From positions 1-32,326 of the forward strand of contig JAGWSB010000021.1 in assembly GCA_028876375.1 (NCBI GenBank): 32,326 nucleotides of DNA. The letters run 5' to 3'. A program made the translations under genes and the position numbers. The notes under the pieces are model-generated. The model was not told the DNA's origin. It saw only the letters and a list, made by a program, of their open reading frames with translations, and did not search any database. This document shows, in pieces, positions 1 to 7,529 of this stretch. Origin of the DNA: Chloroflexota bacterium. GTDB lineage: Bacteria > Chloroflexota > Limnocylindria > P2-11E. Numbering within the stretch: position 1 is the first letter of the stretch; each line of letters begins with the position of its first letter.

Positions 1-2
1 CG

Positions 3-173
3 CTACATCCCGAAGTACGGCGCCTCGTCCGGACGATCCGGCCCGAAGATCTCGTCGCGCTCCGCGACGACCACCGATCCGAGCACGAGCAGGAGCGCGA
101 GCGCCAGCGTCTGCTCGACCGCCATGTCGAGGCTGACGGCGGCGTTCGCGATGAATGCCGGTCCCATACTCAT
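3..173 (-). CDS. Small single-pass membrane protein, unknown function
   Basis: A 56-residue reading frame with a complete stop at the window edge. Residues about 18-37 form one hydrophobic helix (VEQTLALALLLVLGSVVV), followed by a charged, proline-containing tail ending in APYFGM. Nearly every codon ends in G or C, as in neighbouring genes, which supports real coding. The ATG at 173 is chosen because a longer version would run over the divergent gene's promoter and start; a second ATG lies two codons later. There is no Shine-Dalgarno; a weak GAATGT lies nine bases before the start, in the position of the -10 boxes seen elsewhere here. I do not recognise the family. It could be a small subunit of a membrane complex encoded just outside the window. 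Confidence 0.5.
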   Translation of the reverse strand: MSMGPAFIANAAVSLDMAVEQTLALALLLVLGSVVVAERDEIFGPDRPDEAPYFGM

Positions 174-230
174 GAAGAGACCACATTCCGTGCCAGCCGA
201 CCGCTGTCGTTGCGACGATGCGACGAGGTC

Positions 231-236
231 TATCGT
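231..236 (+). promoter_or_regulatory. -10 box TATCGT, leaderless-type promoter
   Basis: TATCGT fits TANNNT and ends 8 bases before the GTG at 245. A TTGCGA at 210-215 is a possible -35 (15-base spacer). This placement argues against the upstream ATG at 218, which would lie inside the promoter. Confidence 0.45.
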
Positions 237-244
237 CCCGTTCG

Positions 245-925
245 GTGGACCCCTCAGCGATCGAGCGCACGCTTGCAGGGTGCGAGGGCGCACTCGCAAG
301 GCCCGGCCGTGTCGACCTCGCGGCGCTCGGGTTCTGGAAAGCCGTCTCCGCGGTGAAGCGCGACGGCGAGCTCGTCGATCGGTACGCGGAGCGGATCGCG
401 CGGATCGACCGCGACGCGTTCCTCCGCTATGCCGGCCCGCTCGTGTTCCCCTCCACGCTCGGCGTCGCGCTGCTCTTGTTCGGCACCGCGGTCGGGGTCG
501 TCATCGTCGCCGTCGCGCCCTCGGTCGCGCCGCCGTGGCGCGAGATCGCGTACCTCGTGGGTGCCGGCGCGATCATCGGGTCGACGCACGGCCTCGCGCA
601 CGTCGTCGTCGGCAGCGCGGTCGGCATCCGCTTCACGCACTGGTACAGCCGGCCGCCGAGAAGCCCCCAGCCCGGGTTCAAGACCGACTACGCCTCGTAC
701 CTGCGCACGCCGGCGCGCTCGCGCGCCTGGATGCACGCGAGCGGCGCCATCGTCACGAAGATCGTCCCCTTCGCCGTCGCCGCTGGCGCGATCGCGGGAG
801 GCGCACAGGCGTGGGCGATCGTGCTGCTGCTCGTGCTCGGCGTGTTCCAGCTGGCGACGGACGCCTTCTTCTCGGTGAAGGCGTCGGACTGGAAGAAGTT
901 CCGGCGCGAGCTGCGCTTCGCTTAG
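245..925 (+). CDS. Multi-pass membrane protein with degenerate M50-like HxxxH motif
   Basis: A 226-residue protein. Residues 1-60 are soluble and charged, then there are about four hydrophobic segments (roughly 64-92, 101-125, 165-185, 187-210) and a basic C-terminus. At residues 115-119 the sequence is HGLAH followed by VVVGSAVGIRF, which resembles the HExxH plus small-residue helix of site-2 (M50) proteases except that the catalytic Glu is Gly. I therefore infer an S2P-like fold without classical protease activity; this is a motif-level resemblance only. The GTG at 245 is preferred over ATG 218 because a TANNNT box sits 8 bases upstream and no ribosome binding site precedes either codon. 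Its neighbours are divergent or convergent, so it is probably monocistronic. Function unknown. Confidence 0.7.
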   Translation: MDPSAIERTLAGCEGALARPGRVDLAALGFWKAVSAVKRDGELVDRYAERIARIDRDAFLRYAGPLVFPSTLGVALLLFGTAVGVVIVAVAPSVAPPWREIAYLVGAGAIIGSTHGLAHVVVGSAVGIRFTHWYSRPPRSPQPGFKTDYASYLRTPARSRAWMHASGAIVTKIVPFAVAAGAIAGGAQAWAIVLLLVLGVFQLATDAFFSVKASDWKKFRRELRFA

Positions 926-968
926 GAGCTCGGCTCGGTCTCCGTCTCGCGGCGGGCGAGCGCACGTT

Positions 969-1952
969 CTATGCCGGGACGAGCTCCGCCCGCACGGCGT
1001 CGATGGCGGAGGGATCGGCGTCGACCGGGATGGTGCAATTCCCGGCCGCGATCCAGCGGCGCCCGCCGGTGCGGTCGCGGCCGGTGCGCGCGTCGAGCCG
1101 GGCCTGGGCGACGTCGTGCCAAGCCAGGTCGGAGATGCCGCCGATGGCGCCCTTCCCCGGGACGGCGGCCAGGAAGGCGTCGAGGGGCGGGTTATCGCGG
1201 CCGAACGCGTTCCACGACACCGCGGCGACGGCGTACGTCCGCGCCAGGGCGATGACCGGCGAGTCGTCGCCGCAGACGTGGAGGACGTTGAGCGGCGCGC
1301 CGGCCGCGCCGCCGAGGACGGCGAGGTCGTAGCGCACGCCGAAGCGCTCGTACTCCGCGTCGGTGAGGTAGCTCCGCGAGGCGGCGGGGGTCGTCGCGAG
1401 GAAGATGCCGTCGCAGATCTTCACGCACTCCGCCGCGAGCGCGCGGAAGGTGTCGGCGACGGCCTCGAGCGCCGGCATCACCGCGTCGGGGTCGTCGCGC
1501 AGGTCGTTCTGCAGCTGCGCCGGCGTCGCCAGGCGCTGCATCGCGCCGAGCGGCGTGAAGATCGTGGCGATGAGCGGGATGTCCGGGAGCGCGCGGCGCA
1601 CCAGGCGCAGCCCCGCGAGCATCTCGCGGAACACGGGCTCGTTCGTCTCGAGCCGCTCGATGCGCGCCCAGTCCTCGGTCCGCTCGACGGCGTTCTTCAC
1701 TAGACGCGGCTTCTCGGCGCCGCGGTACTCGTAGGTCGTGCCCCACGGCTCGCCGTGGTAGTGGGCGCGCGGATTGAACTTGACGAGGTCGAGCCGGTGG
1801 CGCGTGGCGAAAGCGACGGTCGCTTCCGCGAGCTGCTCGGGGTCCGCCTCCTGCGGGTAGAAGTGCCGCCACACGGCGAAGGGGACGCGGTCGACGCCCT
1901 CGCCCTTCACCGCGGACATGACGCGCTCGCGCGAGGTCATCTCGTTCGCCAT
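969..1952 (-). CDS. Uroporphyrinogen decarboxylase (URO-D) fold family protein
   Basis: A protein of about 327 residues with the URO-D/HemE-like TIM barrel organisation: N-terminal TSRERVMSAVKGEGVDRVPF, the usual opening of this superfamily, then LIATIFTPLGAM, LNVLHVCGDD and a C-terminal WIAAGNCTIPVDADPSAI block (the family's 'aGCtvp' segment). The RQAGR-type N-terminal motif of true HemE is absent; the matching position reads AVWRHF. I therefore do not call it the haem enzyme. The superfamily also includes cobalamin-dependent methyltransferases (MtaA/CmuA type). The ATG at 1952-1950 overlaps the stop of the upstream serine hydrolase (TGATG), so translation is coupled; a GTG one codon upstream is the alternative. 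Substrate unknown. Confidence 0.85.
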   Translation of the reverse strand: MANEMTSRERVMSAVKGEGVDRVPFAVWRHFYPQEADPEQLAEATVAFATRHRLDLVKFNPRAHYHGEPWGTTYEYRGAEKPRLVKNAVERTEDWARIERLETNEPVFREMLAGLRLVRRALPDIPLIATIFTPLGAMQRLATPAQLQNDLRDDPDAVMPALEAVADTFRALAAECVKICDGIFLATTPAASRSYLTDAEYERFGVRYDLAVLGGAAGAPLNVLHVCGDDSPVIALARTYAVAAVSWNAFGRDNPPLDAFLAAVPGKGAIGGISDLAWHDVAQARLDARTGRDRTGGRRWIAAGNCTIPVDADPSAIDAVRAELVPA

Positions 1953-3331
1953 CACTCCGACACCCTTCTATATATGCGCGAGCCGAAGCGCACCCACTCC
2001 GGCCCCAGGATCTCGATCTGCGACCCCTTGAGCGGCCCTTCGCGCAGGAGCAGGCGGTCGTCCGCGCAGAAGGCGAGCGGGACGGGCTCGGGCACGGGCG
2101 GCGGCTCGGCCATGCGCTTGCGGAACGACGACTCGAGCGGCAGCTGATGCAGGACGAGCGCGTCGCCCGCGAGCGCGATGCGGATCTCGTTCGCCGGCTG
2201 GCGGTACGTCCCCACGACGCGCGCCCCTTCGGCCGCGGTGTGCGGCCGCGGCGCGGCGTCCTCCCGCTCGACCCCGAGGTACCGCTTCCAGGCCCACGCC
2301 GCCATCGCGCTCTGTACCTGCGCCGCCTGGCTCGTGTTGGTGAGCATCGCGAGCGCGAAGCGCCGCGACGGCGCGATGTGGAGGAGCGCCTGCTGGCCGA
2401 TGGTCGCGCCGCCGTGGGAGATGACGTCGACGCCGTGCGCGTCCTCGACGGCCCAGGCGATGCCTCGCCACTGGCCGAGCGGACCGTCGACCAGATGCGA
2501 GCGCATGAGCGCCATCGAGGCCGGGGAGAGGTAGCGCGCGCCGTCCGCCGTCGTGCCGTCGCCCATGTGGAAGCGCGCGTAGCTCAGGAGCTGCGGGACC
2601 GTCGAGACGATGCCGCCGAGGCAGCTGCTCGCGCGCGCGAGCGCCCACGGCCGCGCGACCCGCGGGCGACCCGCGAAGACGTTGTGCCCGCTCGCCACGC
2701 GGTAGGTGATGACCTCGTCGGCGAAGAAGAAGGTGCGGCCGAGGCCGAGCGGTACGAGGAGGAGCTCGCGCATCGCGCTCTCGATGGGCCGCTCCGTGAC
2801 CTTCTCGACGATCCGGCCGGCGAGGGCGAACGCCGCGTTGTTGTACGCCCAGGTCGTGCCGACGGGGACCTGCTGCTCGAACGTGGCCATGAGCTCGACG
2901 TATCGCGCGAGCGCGTCGTCGCTCGAGCCGGTGTCCTCGAAGTGGTCGCCGAACCAACCCGCCGTATGCGTGAGCAGGTGGCGGAGGGTCACGCTGCGCG
3001 CGGCGTCCTCGTCGCGCAGCCGCAGCTCGGGGATCCAGCGGCGCACCGGCAGCTCGAGGTCGAGCTTCCCCTCGTCGACGAGCCGCATGACGAGCGTGCC
3101 GAGGAAGGTCTTCGTGATGGAGCCGACCTGGAAGAGGGTGTCGGCGTCGACGGCGACCGGATGGTCCACGTTCGTGATCCCGAAAGGCACGACGAGCTCG
3201 TCGTCGCCGAGCGCGACGCCGACGACGACGCCGGGGATGGGGTGGCGCGCCTGCTCCTCGGCGACGATGCGCGCGACCTCGGCGGTGTCAGCCGCTCGCT
3301 CGATCGCTCGCGCGCCCGGGGAGGTGGCCAC
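1952..3331 (-). CDS. Serine hydrolase, class C beta-lactamase / DD-peptidase (S12) family
   Basis: The S12 catalytic set is visible: SITK (SxxK, in FQVGSITKTFLGTL), YNN (YxN, in TWAYNNAAFALAG) and HGG (in VISHGGATIGQQA). A C-terminal beta-rich domain of about 100 residues (GTYRQPANEIRIALAGD) follows, as in many DD-peptidase or esterase homologues. There is no clear signal peptide. The frame stays open up to 3418, but that would overlap the divergent acetyltransferase and its promoter; GTG 3331 gives a 459-residue protein beginning just before the conserved region, with CATCCT six bases upstream as a weak -10. It forms a coupled pair with the URO-D protein (TGATG overlap). Activity may be esterase, peptidase or beta-lactamase; the sequence alone does not decide. 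Confidence 0.88.
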   Translation of the reverse strand: MATSPGARAIERAADTAEVARIVAEEQARHPIPGVVVGVALGDDELVVPFGITNVDHPVAVDADTLFQVGSITKTFLGTLVMRLVDEGKLDLELPVRRWIPELRLRDEDAARSVTLRHLLTHTAGWFGDHFEDTGSSDDALARYVELMATFEQQVPVGTTWAYNNAAFALAGRIVEKVTERPIESAMRELLLVPLGLGRTFFFADEVITYRVASGHNVFAGRPRVARPWALARASSCLGGIVSTVPQLLSYARFHMGDGTTADGARYLSPASMALMRSHLVDGPLGQWRGIAWAVEDAHGVDVISHGGATIGQQALLHIAPSRRFALAMLTNTSQAAQVQSAMAAWAWKRYLGVEREDAAPRPHTAAEGARVVGTYRQPANEIRIALAGDALVLHQLPLESSFRKRMAEPPPVPEPVPLAFCADDRLLLREGPLKGSQIEILGPEWVRFGSRIYRRVSE

Positions 3332-3392
3332 GAGGTGAGGATGCCACGCGCGAACGTTGCGCAGTTGATGATCCCCGCGCGGCGCCGGGGTA

Positions 3393-3398
3393 TAGGCT
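3393..3398 (+). promoter_or_regulatory. -10 box TAGGCT for the GNAT pair
   Basis: TAGGCT, within TATAGGCT, ends 9 bases before the ATG at 3408, and no Shine-Dalgarno lies between. The same hexamer at the same spacing precedes the CPBP gene at 6321. Confidence 0.5.
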
Positions 3399-3407
3399 GC
3401 GCTGCCC

Positions 3408-4454
3408 ATGTCCAACACCGTAGCGGCCCCCTCCGGCTATGCCATTGAGCGGATCGACCCCGCCGCCGCGAGCACCGAGGTCGAGGCCCAGGTCGTCGCG
3501 CTCATGCAGGCCATCGAGCGCGAAGAGTCTCCGGACGACCCGCCGCCGCCTTACGAGGCGATGGCGGCGCAGTTCCGCATGAGCTCGCCGTTCCGAGAGA
3601 TGCACTGGTCCGGCGCATTCCATGCGGGGCGGGTCGTCGGCGGGGCGATGATGATGATCGACAAGACCGGCGCGAACACGAACGTCCGCCAGGTGTACCT
3701 GCAGGTCCTGCCGGAGCACCGCCGGCGCGGCATCGCCCGCGCGCTCCTGGCGAGCGTCCTCGCGGAGATCGGCGACGAGAGCGGCGTCGTCATCCACACC
3801 TGGACGACGACGCGCATGCCCGCGGGGATCGCCTGCGCCGAGCGCTTCGGCGGCGAGCCCGCGCTGCGCATGCGCACGAACCAGCTCGACGTCGCGTCCG
3901 TCGACCGCGGCCTCATGGAGGAGTGGGCGCGCCGCGATCCGCCGGGCTACCGGCTCGAGTGGATCGACGACGACGTCCCCGACCGGCTGATGGACAACGT
4001 CATCACCGCCATCCAGACGATGAACACGTCGCCGCGCGAGGGCCTCCAGGTGGAGGACTTCGTGGTCACGCCGGAGATCGTCCGCGACCGCGAGCGGCAG
4101 CGCCGCGAGCGCGGGAGCGACCACTGGATGCTCCTCGCCGTCGACGAGGCGACGGGGCAGACGGCCGCGTTCACCGAGATCAACATCGACCGCCGCACGC
4201 CGACCGTGCTGTGGCAGGGCGGCACGGCCACCATCCCCGAGCACCGCGGCAAGAAGCTCGGCAAGTGGGTCAAGGGCCGGATGATGCTGCGCATCCTCGA
4301 CGAGCTGCCCGCGGTGCGGTCCGTGCGCACGAACAACGCCGGATCGAACGCGCCGATGCTCGCGATCAACGAGCAGATGGGCTACCGCTTCGCCTACGAC
4401 AACTTCGTCTACCAGATGACGCTCGAGAAGGCGCGCGAGCGGGTGCGGCGGTGA
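3408..4454 (+). CDS. Tandem-domain GNAT N-acetyltransferase
   Basis: A 348-residue protein containing two GNAT folds, as in mycothiol synthase and related actinobacterial-type double acetyltransferases. In the N-terminal half the acetyl-CoA loop is LPEHRRRGIARALL (about residues 103-116). In the C-terminal half it is IPEHRGKKLGKWVKG (about 278-292), where a Lys replaces one loop Gly. A joining segment reads PPGYRLEWIDDDVPDRLM and NTSPREGLQ. It likely acetylates a small molecule or protein amine with acetyl-CoA in the cytoplasm. It starts at ATG 3408 with a leaderless-type promoter and overlaps the next gene by GTGA, so the two paralogues are co-translated. The substrate cannot be inferred; mycothiol synthesis is not supported by other genes here. 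Confidence 0.9.
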   Translation: MSNTVAAPSGYAIERIDPAAASTEVEAQVVALMQAIEREESPDDPPPPYEAMAAQFRMSSPFREMHWSGAFHAGRVVGGAMMMIDKTGANTNVRQVYLQVLPEHRRRGIARALLASVLAEIGDESGVVIHTWTTTRMPAGIACAERFGGEPALRMRTNQLDVASVDRGLMEEWARRDPPGYRLEWIDDDVPDRLMDNVITAIQTMNTSPREGLQVEDFVVTPEIVRDRERQRRERGSDHWMLLAVDEATGQTAAFTEINIDRRTPTVLWQGGTATIPEHRGKKLGKWVKGRMMLRILDELPAVRSVRTNNAGSNAPMLAINEQMGYRFAYDNFVYQMTLEKARERVRR

Positions 4455-5482
4455 CGACCGCCGTCGGCTCGTACGCCGTCGAGCCCCTCGACGCGCAGAC
4501 GGCGAGCGACGCCGACCTGAACGCTCTCGCGGGCTTCGGGCAGGCGATGGACGCGGAGCGCATGCCGGAGGATCCGCCGACGCCGCTCCCCCTGCGCGTG
4601 CGACGGCTGCGGAACCGGCCGCCGACGATGGAGCCGCGGCGCTGGGTCGTGCGCGAGGATTCCCTGGTCATCGCCTCGGCCGCCCTCGTCCGCTGGACCA
4701 ACCTCACCAATCCCGACTGGCGCGAGCTCGCCATCGAGGTGCGCGCCGACCGCCGCCGCCGTGGTATCGCGCGGACGCTGCTCGCGACGGCGGCGGGTGT
4801 CTGCGGCGACGGCATCGTCCTCAGCTTCGACACGAGCGACCGCGTCCCGGCGGGCGCGGGCTTCGCGAAGCGGATCGGGGCCAAGGCGGGGCTCGAGGCC
4901 CGCATCTCCGAGACGCGGCTCGCGGAGCTCGACCGCGCGATGGTCGCCGAGTGGGCGCGCATCGATCCCGCGGGCTATCGGCTCGTGTGGATCGACGACG
5001 ACATACCCGGCGAGCTCCTGGAGAACGTGCTCGTCGCGTACAACGCGATGAACACCGCGCCGAAGGGCGCGCTGACGTTCGGCGAAGAGACCGCGACCGC
5101 GGAGATGGTCCGCGGCTGGGAGCGCATGCGGCACCGCAACGGCGGGCTCCAGCGCATCGCGCTCGCCGTCCACGAGGCGACGGGCGAGACCGCGGGATAC
5201 ACCGAGGTCGCCCGCCACCCGGACACGCCGTGGATCGTCGGCCAGCACGGCACCGCCGTCATCCCCGCGCACCGCGGCCGCGGCATCGGGAAGTGGCTCA
5301 AGGCGCGCATGATCGAGCGGATCGTCGCCGAGTGGCCGGACGCGGAGAGGATCCGGACGGGGAACGCGTACGTGAACGCTCCGATGCTCTCCATCAACGA
5401 CCGCCTCGGGTTCCGCGTGACCTTCTCGGCCACGGTGTGGGAGATCGCCATCGCGCGCGTGCGGGACTACCTCGCGGGTTAG
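4451..5482 (+). CDS. Tandem-domain GNAT N-acetyltransferase, paralogue of the preceding gene
   Basis: A 343-residue protein starting at a GTG that shares bases with the upstream TGA (GTGA). It has two GNAT domains: N-terminal loop VRADRRRRGIARTLL and C-terminal loop IPAHRGRGIGKWLKARM, the latter a canonical RGxGxG-type acetyl-CoA site. The linker PAGYRLVWIDDDIPGELL and the NTAPKGAL block match the upstream gene, so the pair arose by duplication. The N-terminal part before the first loop is diverged from its partner (many Pro and Arg in DPPTPLPLRVRRLRNRPP). The two products may form a hetero-oligomer or have different substrates (inference). Its last four bases overlap the convergent CPBP gene. 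Confidence 0.9.
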   Translation: MTTAVGSYAVEPLDAQTASDADLNALAGFGQAMDAERMPEDPPTPLPLRVRRLRNRPPTMEPRRWVVREDSLVIASAALVRWTNLTNPDWRELAIEVRADRRRRGIARTLLATAAGVCGDGIVLSFDTSDRVPAGAGFAKRIGAKAGLEARISETRLAELDRAMVAEWARIDPAGYRLVWIDDDIPGELLENVLVAYNAMNTAPKGALTFGEETATAEMVRGWERMRHRNGGLQRIALAVHEATGETAGYTEVARHPDTPWIVGQHGTAVIPAHRGRGIGKWLKARMIERIVAEWPDAERIRTGNAYVNAPMLSINDRLGFRVTFSATVWEIAIARVRDYLAG

Positions 5483-6321
5483 ATCCCGACGCGGACCTCG
5501 CCCTCCGAGCGTTGCCGGATGAGCAGGACGACGATCGCCGGCACGATGAGCGCCGCCGGACCGAACGGGCTGGCCGCGTCCGGCGAGAGGTCGCGCAGGA
5601 CGAGCGACGGGAGGTATGCCGTCGCGGCGAGCGTCGCGCTGAACAGCGCCGGTGCCCACACGCTGCGCGTCCGCAGGTAGAGCCACGCGAGGATCTCGCC
5701 GACGAAGAGGCACCAGAAGAGGAAGGCGACGAGGTCGATCGGCCACTGCGCGCTGCGCGGGTCGATCACCCGCGGCAGCTGCCACGCCCACCACAGGAGG
5801 CTCGTGATGGTGATCGCCGGCCACGTCCCGAGCGGGAGGAGGCGCGGCAGCAGGAACGCGCGCCAGCCGAGCTCGGACCCGAGCGTCACGAGGATCTGAG
5901 CGAAGGGCGCGAGGAGCACGGCGCCGACGAGCTGCCCCATCGCGTCCAAGGTCGGCGGCGCGCCTGAGGCGGGATGGAGCCCGCCGACGTCGGGGTCGAG
6001 GCTGCCGGCGCGCAACGCGACGACGATGGCGATGCGGCCGACGACGAAGAGGATGGGCACCCAGATGGCGAGGAGGTACGCGTCCGGCCAGCCCAGCCGG
6101 TCGAGCGCGATACGCCGCGGCAGGTGGCGCGTGCTGGCCCGCGCGAGGACGGCCAGCGCGGCGAGGCCCGGGACCCAGGCGACGATGTCGCTCGTCACCT
6201 CGGAGCGCGGAGCGAGCATGAGCGGCCAGCCGATGGCGAGCGCGAGGCCGAGGAACGCGAGGACCTCGACGTTCGCGGGGGCCACTTGGACAAGAGCAAG
6301 GGACGTCCGCCGCACGCTCAT
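5479..6321 (-). CDS. CPBP (Abi) family membrane protein, catalytic motifs lost
   Basis: A 280-residue membrane protein with about eight hydrophobic segments. The CPBP signature is recognisable but altered: motif 1 reads SELGWRAFLLPRLL where active members have EELGWR; motif 2 reads LLWWAWQLP, with Gln instead of the metal-binding His; motif 3 reads PALFSATLAAT, lacking the usual His. The fold is therefore kept without the intramembrane-protease residues, and a scaffold or chaperone-like role is more plausible than proteolysis (inference). ATG 6321 lies 9 bases after a TAGGCT -10 box and has no Shine-Dalgarno. The 3' end overlaps the second GNAT gene by 4 bases. An intact CPBP protein is encoded separately at 10729-11220. 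Confidence 0.82.
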   Translation of the reverse strand: MSVRRTSLALVQVAPANVEVLAFLGLALAIGWPLMLAPRSEVTSDIVAWVPGLAALAVLARASTRHLPRRIALDRLGWPDAYLLAIWVPILFVVGRIAIVVALRAGSLDPDVGGLHPASGAPPTLDAMGQLVGAVLLAPFAQILVTLGSELGWRAFLLPRLLPLGTWPAITITSLLWWAWQLPRVIDPRSAQWPIDLVAFLFWCLFVGEILAWLYLRTRSVWAPALFSATLAATAYLPSLVLRDLSPDAASPFGPAALIVPAIVVLLIRQRSEGEVRVGI

Positions 6322-6330
6322 GTGACGAAC

Positions 6331-6336
6331 AGCCTA
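6331..6336 (-). promoter_or_regulatory. -10 box TAGGCT (minus strand)
   Basis: Minus-strand TAGGCT ends 9 bases before the ATG at 6321 with no Shine-Dalgarno between, giving an apparently leaderless transcript for the degenerate CPBP gene. Confidence 0.5.
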
Positions 6337-6571
6337 AGCGTGCGCCGCGGCCCTGACGCGGGCCGAAGGACACCAGGCCTATCCCTCCTGGCGGAAGACC
6401 CTGTGCGCGCGGAGCTGGATCGATGCCCGGAGACCATGCCGCGAACCTAGCCTCGAGCGCGCCCGGATCGGATCCATCCGTCGGGGCATCTTCGGGCCAG
6501 CCGGCGCCACCCGGGCAGTGGTCAGGTGGCGCGGGGATGTAACACCAGAGGGCCGGGTGGCGGGGAAAAGG

Positions 6572-6603
6572 AAGGCCCGAGCCGCCGAAGCGGCTCGGGC
6601 CTT
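6572..6603 (-). terminator. Rho-independent terminator with UUCG tetraloop
   Basis: A perfect 14-bp stem (6572-6585 with 6590-6603) closes a four-base loop that reads TTCG on the minus strand inside a C-G closing pair, the very stable cUUCGg tetraloop. On the minus strand CCTTTTCCCC follows. It lies 28 bases downstream of the stop of the 6631-7278 gene and fits as its terminator. Confidence 0.85.
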
Positions 6604-6630
6604 TGCCCGACCGTGTACGGAGCGGTTCGA

Positions 6631-7278
6631 CTACCGCGCCGACACGACTCCACCAGAGGGCTCCCGCTGAGGCACGGCCACCGGAGCGCGGCCGCGCATG
6701 AAGGCGAAGGCGGCGAAGAGGACGAAGAAGGCGGCTCCCGCGTAGCACAGCGTCGCGGCGGTGCCGGCGACGGAGCCGAGGACGCTGAAGCCGTAGACGG
6801 TGAGGAGAGCGCTGCGGAGCATGTCGCCCTTGAAGAGGGTGTCGCGCACGCCGTTGACGGCGTCGAGCTTCTTCTGGGCGGCAGCCGCCGCCGCGGTGTC
6901 GTTGTTCTTCTGGGCCGCGGCGATGTCGGCCTTCAGCTGCGACTGGACGCTGCCGATCGAGCCGTACGTCTGGCCGGGGTAGCCGATCGCGGCAGTGGCC
7001 TCCGACATGTGGAGGTTGATGAAGTAGTTCGCGTAGCACTCGGCCTGGGCGCCGGTGGCCATCTGCTGCCCGGCGTACTGCGTGAGGCAGCTGGAGGCCG
7101 GCTTCCAGTTCTTCTCTTCCGCCGTGAGCTTGTCGGCGGGGCTGAACGTGATCTTCTCGGCCATCAGCTGATCGCGGACGTACGTGTCGGCGAACGCGGC
7201 TTGGCTGTTCATGAACAGGCCGACGCCACCGAGCACAACGGCGATCGCGAGTAGCACGAGGTCGGTGCGAAGTCTCAT
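6631..7278 (-). CDS. Membrane-anchored protein of unknown function with cysteine-bearing ectodomain
   Basis: A 215-residue protein with an N-terminal hydrophobic segment (residues 6-26), an extracytoplasmic domain and a hydrophobic region near 157-195. The ectodomain starts ADTYVRDQLMAEKITFSPAD, has two cysteines (PASSCLTQ, QAECYANY) that could form a disulfide, and an Ala/Gln/Lys-rich helical stretch around 115-145 that looks coiled-coil-like. From memory it resembles a widespread actinobacterial-type protein often mislabelled 'aromatic ring-opening dioxygenase LigA'; nothing here supports that enzyme name. The start has a good Shine-Dalgarno (GGAGGG six bases before the ATG), so unlike many neighbours it is leadered. 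It is probably monocistronic, given the strong terminator downstream. Confidence 0.75.
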   Translation of the reverse strand: MRLRTDLVLLAIAVVLGGVGLFMNSQAAFADTYVRDQLMAEKITFSPADKLTAEEKNWKPASSCLTQYAGQQMATGAQAECYANYFINLHMSEATAAIGYPGQTYGSIGSVQSQLKADIAAAQKNNDTAAAAAAQKKLDAVNGVRDTLFKGDMLRSALLTVYGFSVLGSVAGTAATLCYAGAAFFVLFAAFAFMRGRAPVAVPQREPSGGVVSAR

Positions 7279-7315
7279 GGGTCCCTCCGTGTGGATCTTT
7301 CGATGTACGAGCTGC

Positions 7316-7329
7316 GCACCTAAAGGTGC
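7316..7329. promoter_or_regulatory. 14-bp perfect palindrome, possible operator
   Basis: GCACCT-AA-AGGTGC lies 38-51 bases before the ATG of the minus-strand membrane protein at 7278. Its symmetry and position suit a dimeric repressor site or a short 5' UTR hairpin. The rest of the 7279-7529 gap holds no convincing gene; a 5-bp GGGAC/GTCCC stem (7516-7529) abuts the next gene's stop. Confidence 0.3.
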
Positions 7330-7529
7330 ATGCCGGTGGCTCTGCCGGATAAGTACCGAAGGATCCGGATCGTGTGGGTCGCGGACCTATCGTCGTGTAC
7401 CCGTACGTCCCGGCGCGATGGACGGAGGTCACGAGCGGTCCCCGCGTCGTCGACATTCGACCCGTGCGCTCCGGCGATCCGCAAAGTGCGAGTGCGACGA
7501 CCGGACCGCGCGCGCGGGACTTAGGTCCC

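Larger units (their letters stand above)
6322..6630. other. Intergenic region with two hairpins and a promoter
   Basis: This 309-base gap between two minus-strand genes holds the CPBP promoter at its left end, a hairpin of GCGCCACC (6504-6511) with GGTGGCGC (6525-6532), and the strong terminator at 6572-6603. No credible coding sequence is seen. Confidence 0.6.

Noticed and set aside
969-1952. True HemE (uroporphyrinogen decarboxylase)
   Set aside because: The N-terminal RQAGR-type substrate motif is missing and no other haem gene is nearby; only the superfamily fold is supported.
6631-7278. Aromatic ring-opening dioxygenase LigA
   Set aside because: That label circulates for this type of membrane protein, but no dioxygenase residues are present.
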